A DNA stretch of 64,000 bases from Clostridiales bacterium (GCA_022009995.1 CP091734.1:992001-1056000), one strand, 5' to 3'; shown: positions 48,092 to 57,747, counted from the stretch's first letter. The notes: generated from the sequence alone by a model not told the origin. A program made the numbers and translations.

Positions 48092-49702
48092 AACGCAACG
48101 GAATGTGCCCGATTTGCTTTGTCAAAAGATTTTTCAACGTGCCGTCGAAGGTGAGCGAAGTTTACCCCGCCGACTTTTATTGCAACGGCGCCGCGCTCAC
48201 GCCCCCGATGGGCTGGTCAAGCTGGAACACTTTCAGAAACCGCATTGACGAAAACCTTATTTACGACACCGCCGTCGCGATGAAAGAAAAAGGGCTTGTC
48301 GACGCCGGATATCACTTTGTCAATATCGACGACAACTGGGTTGACAACGCGCGCGACGACGAGGGAAGAATTCAGGCGGACAAGCTGACTTTCCCGAACG
48401 GTATTCCCGCGCTTGTCGAAAAGGTGAACGCGATGGGAATAAGCCTTGGCGTGTACAGCAGCAACGGCACGGCAACGTGCGAAGACCTTACGGCAAGTTT
48501 ATATCACGAATGGACGGACGCATACACCTTTGCAAAGTGGGGCGTGGAGTATTTCAAATACGACTTCTGCCACAATATTCCGCTGTCGGAATACGCGCCG
48601 CTCGTTTACGCCGTGACGATAAGCAAACGGAATCGGCCGCACCTACGACTGCAAGGAAGCGGAACTTTCCGGGCTTGCCCGCTATATGAAAAAGAAAGGC
48701 TTTGACGGGAAATACGTGTCTGGGCTCGACCGCCGCGAGGGCGCGATGACTTTTGACAATATCGAAGTGGAAGAAGACGGCGTTTACAACGTAACCGTCC
48801 ATATCGTGAAGCACGGACAGTACGAAAAATGCCTGATGCTGGAAGCAAACGGCAGTGAGCGGGAAGTTCTGATTTTCCCGTCGCAAAAACGCTTTAATAT
48901 GACGGCGAAGTTCACGGTGTCGATGCGCCTGAAAAAGGGCAAAAACACCCTTAAACTGTTCAACCCCATCGGTACGCGCGCCGACAGCGCAATGCTGCAA
49001 TACGTCAACATGGGACGTCAACTCAAAAAAGCCACCGAAAAAGTCGCGCGGGACGCCGGAAAGCCTGAAAAACCCATCACGTTTTCCATCTGCGAATGGG
49101 GCTTCAATCAGCCGTATAAGTGGGGAAGATACGCGGGCAATTTGTGGCGTACAACCCCCGATATCCGCCCGATATGGCCGTGGATCAAAATCCTTTACAA
49201 CCACACCGTCAAACTTTATAAGTACGCGGGCGTGGGCGGCTGGAACGATCCCGACATGCTGGAAGTCGGCAACGGAAAACTCACGTTCGAGCAAAACCGC
49301 TCGCACTTTGCGCTGTGGTGCATGATGTGCGCGCCGCTGATTCTCGGCAACGACCTGAGAAATATTTCGGACGACGTTTTGAAAATCGTTAAAAATCCCG
49401 ACCTTATCGCAATAAATCAGGACGCGCTCGGCGTCCCGGCAAAAAGAGTTGTGAAAGGCACTGTCGATGTGCTTGTTAAGCCGCTTGCGGACGGAAGCGT
49501 CGCGGTGTGCGCGTTTAACAAGGGCGGAAAGAAGAAGTATAACCTGAACCTGAAAAAGGTTTTGTCCGACGAATACGCAAGGTGCAAAAAAACCGAAAAC
49601 TTTGTCGCGACGAACTTATGGGACAAGTCGGAAACGACGACAAACGGAGCGATTTCGGTTTCCATCAATAAGCACGACAGCGCAGTATTTATCGTAAGGT
49701 AA
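48088..49702 (+). CDS. GH27 alpha-galactosidase-like enzyme with a domain inserted in the barrel (one frame break)
   Basis: 538 residues after restoring two A near 48618. ALTPPMGWSSWNTF is the GH27 start, HFVNIDDNW follows, and the nucleophile is the Asp in YFKYDFCHN. Then about 110 residues resemble a CBM35/CBM6 sandwich (GAMTFDNIEVEEDGVYNVTV... LKKGKNTLKLFNP), after which the barrel resumes (PITFSICEWGFNQPYKWG, WNDPDMLEVGNG with the acid/base Asp). No signal peptide. ATG overlaps the methyltransferase stop. Probably removes alpha-galactose from imported oligosaccharides. Confidence 0.88.
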
Positions 49703-49712
49703 AATAGAAAGC

Positions 49713-49748
49713 AAAAAAAAGGACGGCAGTGAGTGCCGTCCTTTTTGT
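49713..49748. terminator. Bidirectional terminator between GH27 and GH36
   Basis: The stem AAAGGACGGCA / TGCCGTCCTTT with loop GTGAG is flanked by an A-run and a T-run. Confidence 0.9.
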
Positions 49749-49760
49749 TTTGTAAAAAAA

Positions 49761-51421
49761 TCAGTTGCAGAATTCGCGGGTGTTTTCGCCGGTCAGCCAA
49801 TTTATCGTCCATACGCCTGACTTGCCGTTTTCGGTGAAGTACACTTTTGCGGTATTGTTGCCGCGATAATCGACGTGGGTGACGACCGCCTCGGACTTTG
49901 TATAAATCTCGTTCAAAAAGTCAAGTTGCTTTTGAGAAAACTCGCCGACGTTGTCGGAGATGAACAAAAGTCTGCCGAAAGTCTTGTTGACCTCGGCGAC
50001 AAGTCGTTTTTCGGAATCTGTGTATTTCAGGTTGACCTCGCGCATAAAGAAGACGTCGGGATCGTTGCCGAACGCGCGCCCGTCAAGACCGCGACGGAAA
50101 ATCGTATTCTGAATCGACGTCTGGGTGGACACTATTTCGTTGTTCGTGAGCGAGAAAATGAAACGCGGCTTGAACTGAATATCGACGTCCGAGCCGATGC
50201 GGCAGTAATCGAACCTGCCGAACGCGGGGAACAGCGGCACGCCGCAACCCAGAATGTATTTGTCGCCGCAGCAGTCGCGAAGGAAAGCGCAGGCGTCATC
50301 CATAATCTCGCCGCGGGTTTTGTTGCCGAAGGGGACAAGGCACGCCGTGTACAAGAAGTCGAGCTTGACCATATCGTAGCCCCATTCGTTCAAAATCACG
50401 TCAAAGAAGTGGCGGATATAGTCGGCGCACTCTTTGATGTAAAAGTTGAGCGTGAAGCACGGACGAGTGCCAAGCATGCCCTTTGTGGGTTTGCCGTTGG
50501 CGTCTTTCAGAATCCAGTCGGGGTGAGTTTTTGCCACGACGCTGTCCTTTTCGATATAGAAGGGCGCAAGCCAAAGCCCCGCCTTGTAGCCGCTTTTGTG
50601 GATTTCGTCGGCGATGAACTTCATACCGTGCGGGAATTTCTTTTTATCGGTGGACAGCCAGTCGCCGACTTTCGTCTGATGGCCGTCGTCAATCTGGAAA
50701 ATGTCGATTTTGTCCGAGCGGGCAAGACCTTCAAGGTCGCGCAGGATAATCTTTTCGTCGATTTTCGTGAAGTAGTTGTACCAGCTCGTGTAGCCCGTGG
50801 TGTGGTTTACGCGGCATTTTGAAACGTCCAGAGTTTTGAAATAAGCGTCGAAACCTCGTCGTAACTTCCGTTGAAAAACGCGACGTCGAAAAGGGTGAAG
50901 TCGCCTTTTATCGTTTTTCCTTCAACGTCCTTTTCAAGCGTGATAAGGTTTTTGTTGAAGTCGAAATTGAGAATCGTCCAGCCGGAGCGTTCGTTTAACG
51001 AGCCGATAAACTCGTGCGTGAAGCCGTTTCTGACATAGCCGAACGAATATCCGTGGAAAAACCCCGCGGTTTTCGGATAAGTTTTGAAGTTGTAGTCGCC
51101 GTTGATAGCAGCGATTTCCCTGCCGAACTTAATTTTGTTCAGGGGGAAGCGGATACCTTTTTGCAGTTCGTCCCTTTTCCATTCTTTCGTGAGCGACCAG
51201 CTTTGATAGCCGTTTGCAAGGACGGACGTTTCTTTCTGGAAAGAATAATCCGTTGCGATTTCGGCGTGGACAAGCTCCATCTCGCGCTTGGGGCAGATCT
51301 TTACGAAAAGACGGTTGCTTTCGCGCGTGATTTTCAGGTCAAAGTCGTTGTTTGCGCCGTTTGCAACGCGACCGCTGCCGCCGACGTTGTAATATAAGGT
51401 AAGTTTTGACGTTTCAAACAT
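49761..51421 (-). CDS. GH36-type alpha-galactosidase (one frame break)
   Basis: 553 residues after one T is restored near 50845. An N-terminal beta-sandwich (LANGYQSWSLTKEW), then the barrel: TTGYTSWYNYFTKI, DIFQIDDGHQTKVGDW, GLWLAPFYIEKDS, the nucleophile Asp in VKLDFLYTA and the acid/base Asp in YCRIGSDVDIQF. Short for GH36 and without signal peptide. Convergent with the GH27 gene; downstream of purA by ~20 bp on the same strand. RBS GGGGGGAT. Confidence 0.9.
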
Positions 51422-51443
51422 AATCGGTATCCCCCCGCATTGT

Positions 51444-52716
51444 TTAATACATTACGATATAGTCTTCGCGTTCCGCGCCGACCGACACGTATTTGATTTG
51501 CATTCGGTCGCTTTTTCGATAAAGCGGATATAATCGACGGCTTCTTTGGGCAGATCTTCGGGCTTTCTGCATTTCGAGATGTCGCACTTCCAACCTTTAA
51601 GGACGGTGAATTCGGGCTTTGCGATATTAAGGTCTTCGCCAAAGGGGAACTCTGTCGTGATTTTGTCGCCGACTTCGTACGCGGTGCATACGGGAATCGC
51701 GTCAAGATAAGAAAGCACGTCAAGTTTCGTCAGGGCGATTTCGTCCGCGCCTTGCATTCTGATGCCGTAACGGCTTGCAACGACGTCGAACGCGCCGACG
51801 CGACGAGGTCTGCCTGTTGCCGCGCCGTATTCGCCGCCCGCCTCACGCAGGTCGTTTGCGAACTTTCCGAACGCTTCCACGGTGAACGGGCCTTCGCCCA
51901 CGCAGCTGCTGTACGCTTTCATAATGCCGATGACGTTGTCAAGTTTAAGGTTGGGCACGCCCGCGCCGATGGGTGCGTACGCCGCAATCGTGTTCGACGA
52001 CGAGGTGTAAGGATTGATGCCGAAGTCGATGTCGCGAAGCGCGCCGAGCTGCGCCTCGAACATAATGCGCTTGCCAGCTTTGTTGCTTTCGTTAAGGAAG
52101 ACGCCCGTGTCGGTGACGTAGGGCAGGAATTCGTCGGCAAGTTCTTTCAGATGTTTTTCAGGTCATCCGCGTCGATGGGGGTGCTGCCGTAAGCCTTTTC
52201 GATGAAAAGGTTTTTCCATTCGACAATGCTGTCGAGGTGCTTATCGAGAGCCTCCGGGAAGCGCAGGTCGCCCATGCGGATTACTTTTTTCAGATATTTG
52301 TCGCCGTAAACGGGTGCGATGCCGCGGCGGGTGCTGCCGTATTTCGCGTCGCCGAGCCTATCTTCTTCCAGACAATCCTGACGGACGTGATAAGGCATGC
52401 AGATTATCGCGCGGTCGCTGATTTTAAGGTTGTCGGGAGTGATTACGACGCCTTTTTCGCGAAGGGACGCGATTTCTTTATGAAGGTGAGTAAGGTCGAT
52501 AACCATACCGTTGCCCATTACGCAGGTAACTTCGGGACGAAGTATGCCCGAGGGAAGAAGATTTAAGATAAATTTTCCTCTTTCGTTCACGACGGTGTGT
52601 CCCGCGTTGTTGCCGCCCTGATACCTGACGACGATATCGTAATCTTGGCTTAAAAGGTCGACCATACGGCCTTTACCTTCGTCGCCCCAGTTGATTCCAA
52701 CGATTGCTGTAAGCAT
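51444..52716 (-). CDS. purA: Adenylosuccinate synthetase (two frame breaks)
   Basis: Converts IMP, Asp and GTP to adenylosuccinate. 424 residues after restoring one A near 52155 and one A near 51500. GINWGDEGKGRMVDLLS is the P-loop, GGNNAGHTVV the IMP site, STRRGIAP the conserved loop, and TGRPRRVGAFD the C-terminal signature. RBS GGAGG. It has a good promoter of its own; the GH36 gene follows in the same direction. Confidence 0.95.
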
Positions 52717-52753
52717 ATATATCCTCCGAACTTATATTCAAAAATACATTAGT

Positions 52754-52783
52754 ATTATATCTAATAAACGATTGCCGTGTCAA
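52754..52783 (-). promoter_or_regulatory. Promoter of purA
   Basis: On the minus strand TTGACA, an 18-bp spacer and TATAAT, about 38 bp from ATG. Confidence 0.8.
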
Positions 52784-52796
52784 GGTTAATCGTTAG

Positions 52797-52830
52797 CAAA
52801 AAAAGAAAAGGTTTATTTAAAAACCTTTTC
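52797..52830 (-). terminator. Terminator overlapping the end of the amidohydrolase gene
   Basis: The stem GAAAAGGTTT / AAACCTTTTC is followed on the minus strand by a T-run. The ascending arm encodes the last codons and stop of the gene. Confidence 0.75.
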
Positions 52831-53598
52831 AAAATTTTCGTGCAGTATCATTTGTTTTTCTTTTTCGGAAAGCGGCAGGCTCAAAAACCTTTCAAGCTCG
52901 TCTTTCGGTCGCCACATCGGGAAGTCCGTGCCGAAGAAAAACCTTTCGACGCCAAGATTTCTTAAAAGTTTGACCGCCTCGGTTTTGTCAAGGAACGGAA
53001 GAGTCGACGACGTGTCGAAATATACGTTGTCAAGCCCTTTGTACAAAAGCGAATTTTCCCATTCGGAATAGCCGCCGAAATGCGCGCCGATGACGATTTG
53101 CGAAGGATATTTTTTCGCAATTTTCACAAGCCTTTCGGGGTTGCTGAAATTATATCTTTTGTCGCCGGTATGAAAAAGTATGGGAAGACGACCGTCCAGC
53201 GTTTTGTAAATTTTTTCGGCGCGCGGCTCGTCTATGGCGAACTTCTGAAAGTCGGGGTGAAGTTTCACGCCGCGTATGCCGTGCGATATCGCAAAACGTA
53301 TTTCGCCGTCCATATCTTCTTCGTCCATATCGGGGTGCAGCGTCATAAATCCGATGAACTCGGGATGGGCTTCTGTCTCCGAAACGATATATTTATTGAT
53401 ACTTTCAACCTGTTTAACTGTCGTTGCTGTCGAATGAACGACAAATTTCGTAATCCCGGCAAGGCGTCCTTCCTGCAATAAAACGTCGGGCGTGCCTGCC
53501 GATTCGGTCATTTGTATGCCGTAAAAATCGCCGATTGCATCGGTTGCTTTTTTGGCGATTTTGTCGGGAAAAATATGTGCGTGAGCGTCGATAATCAT
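52813..53598 (-). CDS. Amidohydrolase-2 family metal-dependent hydrolase
   Basis: 261 residues from ATG (MIIDAHAHIFP) preceded by AAAGGA; a TTG seven codons upstream is less likely. Metal ligands: HxH in DAHAHIF, His in LFHTGD and GAHFGG, Asp in FGTDFPMW. TIM-barrel decarboxylase/hydrolase family (PF04909-like); substrate unknown. The terminator overlaps the stop. Confidence 0.88.
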   Translation of the reverse strand: MIIDAHAHIFPDKIAKKATDAIGDFYGIQMTESAGTPDVLLQEGRLAGITKFVVHSTATTVKQVESINKYIVSETEAHPEFIGFMTLHPDMDEEDMDGEIRFAISHGIRGVKLHPDFQKFAIDEPRAEKIYKTLDGRLPILFHTGDKRYNFSNPERLVKIAKKYPSQIVIGAHFGGYSEWENSLLYKGLDNVYFDTSSTLPFLDKTEAVKLLRNLGVERFFFGTDFPMWRPKDELERFLSLPLSEKEKQMILHENFEKVFK

Positions 53599-53702
53599 TT
53601 TCTTTTCGTCCTTTTTCAACGGGTTATTTTATCATATCGCGCGCCGCCTTGCAAGCATATGAAAACGATGTCCTATAAATTATGATTTTTTTTGGAAATA
53701 AG

Positions 53703-53731
53703 TTGATATCGCCCATAATATATGGTAATAT
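53703..53731 (+). promoter_or_regulatory. Promoter of the second GPH transporter
   Basis: TTGATA, a 17-bp spacer and TAATAT, 30 bp before ATG, followed by AAGGAAGG. Confidence 0.65.
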
Positions 53732-53760
53732 ATTTTTATATTTTATAAAGGAAGGAAATT

Positions 53761-55411
53761 ATGACAGAATCACTCGATAAGCCCAAAAAACGGGTTTTAG
53801 GCCTTACGGGGAATATGTGGATTTACGCCTTTGGCGTGATGGGCATCAACCTTGCGATAGGTCTTGTCAACAGTTATCAGGCGGAGTTTTTCGACAAAAT
53901 CATGAGACTCAATCTTGTCGGAATCGCGCTTATTATTCTTGCGGCAAAGTTTATAAGTATCGTTGCCGACTTCGTAATCGGAAATCTCATTGACCGCGCC
54001 AATTTCAAGGCGGGCAAAATGCGCCCGTGGATTTTGTTTTCGGCGTTCCCGCTTTTCGTGTTCACGATGCTTTCGTTCGCGTTCATTCCGTTCCCCGAAA
54101 CGAAGGGCGGCGAAGTGGGTAAATATATCTACATTACCTTCATTCTTATCCTTTGGAACGTCAGTATGACAATGGCGGATATTCCGTCGCAGGGTATGCT
54201 GAAAATGGTCGCGGGCACTCCCGAAGACACCAACAACGCCGCCGGCTGGGCGAATACGCTGAAATCGGTTGCGCTTGCATGCTCCGGCGTGTTCATCACC
54301 GTCGTTTGTATGATAACGGGCTCCGGCGCGGTAGGCTGGAAAGAATACCTTATCACCGCCGCGATTCTTTCGGGCATCGGGCTTATTCTGCAACTGCTGA
54401 TGTACTTCAAGGGCAAGGAAGAATACAAGGTCAACGCAAGTTCCGCAATGAGTTTCAAGGAAATGTTCAGGGAACTCAAAAACAACCGTATGATCCAGAT
54501 TGTTCTTGTAACGTACCTTTTGGGATTCGGCAGGAATATCGGCTTGTCGATTGCGGTGCAGGCGTCCTGCATTATGATCCGCGACGGCATCGACCTTACG
54601 AAACTCGGGCTTGGCGTTATGAGCGGCGACGCGTGCAGTTGGGCAATCGGTCTGACCTCGGCAATTTCCAGCATGGTCACAATCATTCTGAACCCCGTCA
54701 TCAACAAGAAACTTGGCGAAAGAAATACTTTATCATCGCGGGCTTTTACGGCTTTGCGGTCAGCTTGATTTCGTTTTTACTGTACGTTCTCACGCCTGCG
54801 GAAACCGCGACGGGCGGCGTACCGTTTTTGAGAAGTATCTGGGCAATCTGGATTTATCAGTTCTTCCTCGGGTTTGCGTACGGTCCCAACGGCTATCTCC
54901 CCATGGTAATGACGGCGGATATCGTCGACTATCAGGAATGGAAAACGGGCAAACGTACCGAAGGTACGCAGTTTGCAATCCTGTCGATGTCCAACAAACT
55001 CAGCAACGCTTTGTCTGTGTCTTTGGGGCTTTTATTCATCGGCGCAATCGGATACAGCGCAAACAGCTATGCGGATGCGGTTAAGGTCGGCGTCGAAATT
55101 ATCGACAAGAAGGAAGTCATCGTCGACGCGGTCGCGCACACCAACGCGATTCACGCCGCCGTTCCGGGCTCCATGCAAACAAGGCGTGGGCAATTTACTT
55201 CCTGCTGCCGGGGCTTTGCATGCTGGCAAGTTCTTTGGTAATGTTCTTTTATAAAATCGATGAAAAAACCAAAAAACAAATGCGTGAAGAGCTTGCTTTA
55301 AGACGCGGCGAAGCGACCGAAGAAACCGTCGCGGAAAACGCGGTGGACGCTTTGTCGGAAGCGAGCGAAGATTTTGAAGTTTCCGAAGAAAACGACAAAA
55401 CGGAAGAATAA
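53761..55411 (+). CDS. GPH-family sugar:cation symporter, second copy (two frame breaks)
   Basis: 550 residues with 12 TM segments after restoring one A near 54726 and one A near 55180. The first TM begins ...GNMWIYAFGVMGINLA, and the D-x-xIGN-IDR loop (FVIGNLIDRANFKAGKMRPWIL) aligns with the family's cation site. VDYQEWKTGKRTEGTQFAI is the C-terminal half signature. A long acidic tail (EEENDKTEE type) ends the protein, as in the first copy. Strong RBS. Near GH27/GH36, so alpha-galactosides are a reasonable guess. Confidence 0.88.
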
Positions 55412-55432
55412 CAACACCTAAAAACAAAAAAA

Positions 55433-55464
55433 TAACGCACCTTTTCGAAGGCGCGTTTTTTTTA
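55433..55464. terminator. Terminator between the GPH transporter and the XRE gene
   Basis: Imperfect stem AACGCACCTT / AAGGCGCGTT around TTCG, followed by eight T on the plus strand and an A-run on the other side. Confidence 0.75.
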
Positions 55465-55668
55465 TTAATAATCGCCGTTGCCGACAAGATAATCGGCGCT
55501 GACGTCAAAGAACACCGCAAGATTGTATATAATCGTTGCGTTTGGCTCGGCAACGCCGGATTCCCAGTAAGAAACCGCACGCTGACTTGCGCCGATTGCT
55601 TTTGCAAGTTCGGTCTGAGAAATGCCTTTTTGTGTCCTTAATTCTTTGATTTTCTTTCCTATTTCCAT
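55465..55668 (-). CDS. XRE-family repressor with leaderless divergent promoter
   Basis: 67 residues (MEIGKKIKELRTQKGISQTELAKAIGASQRAVSYWESGVAEP, then FFDVSADYLVG), a one-domain HTH protein. The upstream in-frame extension to 55698 would include the promoter, so the ATG at 55668 is preferred. The minus-strand -10 TATTCT ends six bases before ATG. Two copies of TAGACA-N5-TGCTAA lie in the intergenic region, the obvious operator candidates. Divergent from the small ORF at 55737. Confidence 0.85.
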   Translation of the reverse strand: MEIGKKIKELRTQKGISQTELAKAIGASQRAVSYWESGVAEPNATIIYNLAVFFDVSADYLVGNGDY

Positions 55669-55674
55669 AGTTTT

Positions 55675-55730
55675 AGAATAGACAAAAAATGCTAACAATA
55701 TTTGACATAGACATATTTTGCTAATATAAT
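55675..55730. promoter_or_regulatory. Divergent promoter/operator between the XRE gene and the 61-residue ORF
   Basis: Plus side: TTGACA (55702-55707), 17 bp, TATAAT (55725-55730), six bases, ATG. The 17-bp spacer is exactly one copy of the repeat TAGACATATTTTGCTAA. Minus side: TATTCT (55680-55675), six bases, ATG, with the other copy TAGACAAAAAATGCTAA (55679-55695) over its -10/spacer and a poor -35. Binding of the XRE protein to either copy would occlude one promoter. Confidence 0.75.
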
Positions 55731-55736
55731 TTAACT

Positions 55737-55922
55737 ATGGTACAGTCGGAACGTTATTTAATATTTATAGGTAAATATATTTTTATAGGAAAATATAAAG
55801 GGAAGAAAAATATGTTTTGCGTTTTTACGCAAGCACAAGAGTATGACGAAGATGCCAAATTATGGTTCAATCTTGGCACAATATATTTGAATAACGATAA
55901 AATATTAAGCGTTAAAACGTAA
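55737..55922 (+). CDS. Small ORF of unknown function, divergent from XRE repressor
   Basis: 61 residues (MVQSERYLIFIGKYIF... CVFTQAQEYDEDAKLWFNLGTIYLNNDKILSVKT). No family recognised. It has a consensus promoter with exactly six bases between TATAAT and ATG, and a terminator 45 bp after its stop, which argue for a real gene. It might be the regulated partner of the XRE protein. A short internal near-repeat (YLIFIGKY / YIFIGKY) is visible. Confidence 0.5.
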   Translation: MVQSERYLIFIGKYIFIGKYKGKKNMFCVFTQAQEYDEDAKLWFNLGTIYLNNDKILSVKT

Positions 55923-55965
55923 AAGGTTTGAAAGAATATAAAAAAATAATTATTCCTTGATAAAA

Positions 55966-55994
55966 GCGCAGCGAGTAAATCGTTGCGTTTTTTT
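55966..55994 (+). terminator. Terminator after the 61-residue ORF
   Basis: The stem CGCAGCGA / TCGTTGCG with one G-U pair and loop GTAAA is followed by seven T. Confidence 0.75.
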
Positions 55995-56094
55995 GTTTAC
56001 TTGTTTTAATTTTGCCCGTCACATAAAAAAGTTGAAATTTGTCGAAAAAATTTGTAAATGGTGAACTACGTTGTCATATTTAGTGTGAGATAAT

Positions 56095-56376
56095 ATGCCA
56101 ACAGATAGTAATGCGAACGTTGCCAAAACGCCGATATTTCAGCGCTTTTATGAAAAATGCTCGCTTGCAGTACGGAAAGTACAACCGCGTTCGTCTTTTC
56201 CAAAAATCATCTGAAATCTCGGCGTTTTCGGTTGTGAACAAGTTTTCCGTCGTGTTTTTAGAATAAGACAAGGCACGCGAGCGGCTTAATACTTTACCGT
56301 ATAAGCCGTGAGCGTAACGCAGTATTAGTCAAAAACACGGCGTAAAACCTAAGTTCGTATTATTATCTGTTGGCAT
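56095..56376. repeat. Palindromic structured repeat, family A copy 3 (282 bp)
   Basis: Near-identical to the copy at 46344 and of equal length. The arms 56095-56118 and 56353-56376 are inverted repeats; the two arm mismatches (A to G on the left) still allow G-U pairing in a plus-strand RNA. It ends 18 bp before the next ATG, with only an RBS between. Confidence 0.88.
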
Positions 56377-56393
56377 ACTCACGGAGGAGGGTT

Positions 56394-56780
56394 ATGAGTT
56401 TTAAGGAATTGACAAAATACAGAATGCAACTTCTGAAAGTGCTGTCCGAAAAAGAATTTTCGCTTGACTTTCACATTTTTGCGACGGAAGCCGTGCAGGA
56501 CGCGCAGTATATAAGCGAAGAAGACGCGGAAAACGTCGCAAAACTTATCGTGGATTGCGTGAACGCGGGCGACGGCGAAGACGAGATAATCGAAAAGGCG
56601 CGGTTTAAGGTTGATTACGCAAAGTACGTTTTCGGCGTTAAAAAGGCGCTTTACGGGCTCGGCGTCGAAGACGGGCGCGTTGAAAACCTTATGTCCCTTT
56701 ACAAGGAAGATCTTATGAACGCGTTCAATCACGGTTGGTCGGCAGAGTGCGTTGCCGAAAACATGAACGACGATTATTGA
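56394..56780 (+). CDS. Unrecognised small protein
   Basis: 128 residues, predicted mostly helical, no TM segment or signal. ATG after GGAGGAGG. Acidic middle (DAQYISEEDAENVAKLIVDC), C-terminus FNHGWSAECVAENMNDDY. The family repeat just upstream must contain or border its promoter. A good terminator follows. Confidence 0.6.
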   Translation: MSFKELTKYRMQLLKVLSEKEFSLDFHIFATEAVQDAQYISEEDAENVAKLIVDCVNAGDGEDEIIEKARFKVDYAKYVFGVKKALYGLGVEDGRVENLMSLYKEDLMNAFNHGWSAECVAENMNDDY

Positions 56781-56826
56781 CGAACTGTACGGTTTTCGTT
56801 TTTAACTCCTTACTTTTTATATGCAG

Positions 56827-56856
56827 AAACGGCTCGGGATTTCCGAGCCGTTTTTG
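56827..56856. terminator. Bidirectional terminator
   Basis: The stem AAACGGCTCGG / CCGAGCCGTTT with loop GATTT and a T-run lies between the 56394 gene and the convergent lipoprotein. Confidence 0.85.
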
Positions 56857-56890
56857 TTTATGATTTAATTTTTAAGCCTTTATTAAAGAG

Positions 56891-57511
56891 TTAAACCATT
56901 CTGTAATGATTTGTGTAAATGCCGTTACGTGTTTTTCCCGCGTTTTCGATGAAGATTTTCAGTTTTCCGTCGTCGAGCATTATGTCAAACGTCCAGACTG
57001 CGTCCGCCTTGAAATATCCATCTTCAAGCGTCGTGTCTGTCACGTAATAGAACGTGTACGTCGGGCACGGGTTGTCGCTGAAATAATCGGCAAGGTCGGT
57101 TTTTTTGAGAATTTTATAATAATACTCGTTGGTTGACGGCGAGTATTTTTCCAAACTGAAAGCGTTGATAGCGCCGAAACGTCCGTCGTATTTGGACTTG
57201 AAGTAATTAAGATATGCCTCGGCGTTTTGCGTGAACTTGTCTTCGTCGGGACACGCCTGATGGAACGAATACCCGTCGTTGTACCAATTCAGGTCAGAAC
57301 TCATATCGCCGCTGAGTCCCGTGGGAGCGGGAAGAGCGGACAATCCTTTTTTGGCAAGTTCCGCTTCCGTAAACCATTGATTGCTGTTGCGCGGCACGTT
57401 CGTATCGCCGCCGCCTTCGCCGCCGCCTTTGTTGCACGCGGCAAGGAAAACGCCGCACGTCATGACAAGCGACAGGCACAATGCCATAATAATAATTTTT
57501 TTGAGTTTCAT
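56891..57511 (-). CDS. Small lipoprotein of unknown function
   Basis: 206 residues. Signal peptide with lipobox FLAAC (Cys at residue 26), then a GGGEGGGD linker and an ~165-residue globular part with aromatic-rich strands (YYYKILKKTDLADYF, TYTFYYVTDT). No family recognised. RBS AAGGA. Surface-anchored. Confidence 0.7.
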   Translation of the reverse strand: MKLKKIIIMALCLSLVMTCGVFLAACNKGGGEGGGDTNVPRNSNQWFTEAELAKKGLSALPAPTGLSGDMSSDLNWYNDGYSFHQACPDEDKFTQNAEAYLNYFKSKYDGRFGAINAFSLEKYSPSTNEYYYKILKKTDLADYFSDNPCPTYTFYYVTDTTLEDGYFKADAVWTFDIMLDDGKLKIFIENAGKTRNGIYTNHYRMV

Positions 57512-57593
57512 AATAAAACGTCCTTTTTGTTTATTTGATAATATGATACTACTTTATTATCAGAATTGCAATATCCTATCTGAAAAATGGCAT

Positions 57594-57622
57594 AAAAAAA
57601 CCTTGCAAATAACGGCAAGGCT
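57594..57622 (-). terminator. Terminator of tRNA-Gly
   Basis: The stem GCCTTGC / GCAAGG with a T-run on the minus strand. Confidence 0.8.
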
Positions 57623-57627
57623 CAAAA

Positions 57628-57701
57628 TGGAGCGGGTAACGGGAATCGAACCCGTGACCACAGCTTGGGAAGCTGTTGTTTTACCTCTAAACTATACCCG
57701 C
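57628..57701 (-). tRNA. tRNA-Gly (anticodon CCC)
   Basis: 74 nt including an encoded CCA. Acceptor GCGGGT pairs with ACCCGC; the anticodon arm is ACAGC-TTCCCAA-GCTGT, giving anticodon CCC (reads GGG); the T-arm has GGTTCGATTCC. Its promoter (57713-57741) and terminator both flank it closely. Confidence 0.95.
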
Positions 57702-57712
57702 AAGCAATAATA

Positions 57713-57741
57713 ATTATATATATTTTGACAAAAAAAATCAA
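57713..57741 (-). promoter_or_regulatory. Promoter of tRNA-Gly
   Basis: On the minus strand TTGATT, 17 bp, TATAAT, 11 bp before the tRNA 5' end. Confidence 0.75.
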
Positions 57742-57747
57742 CTGATA

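Noticed and set aside
49875..50822. 315-codon frame on the plus strand
   Set aside because: Antisense to the GH36 gene; no motifs.
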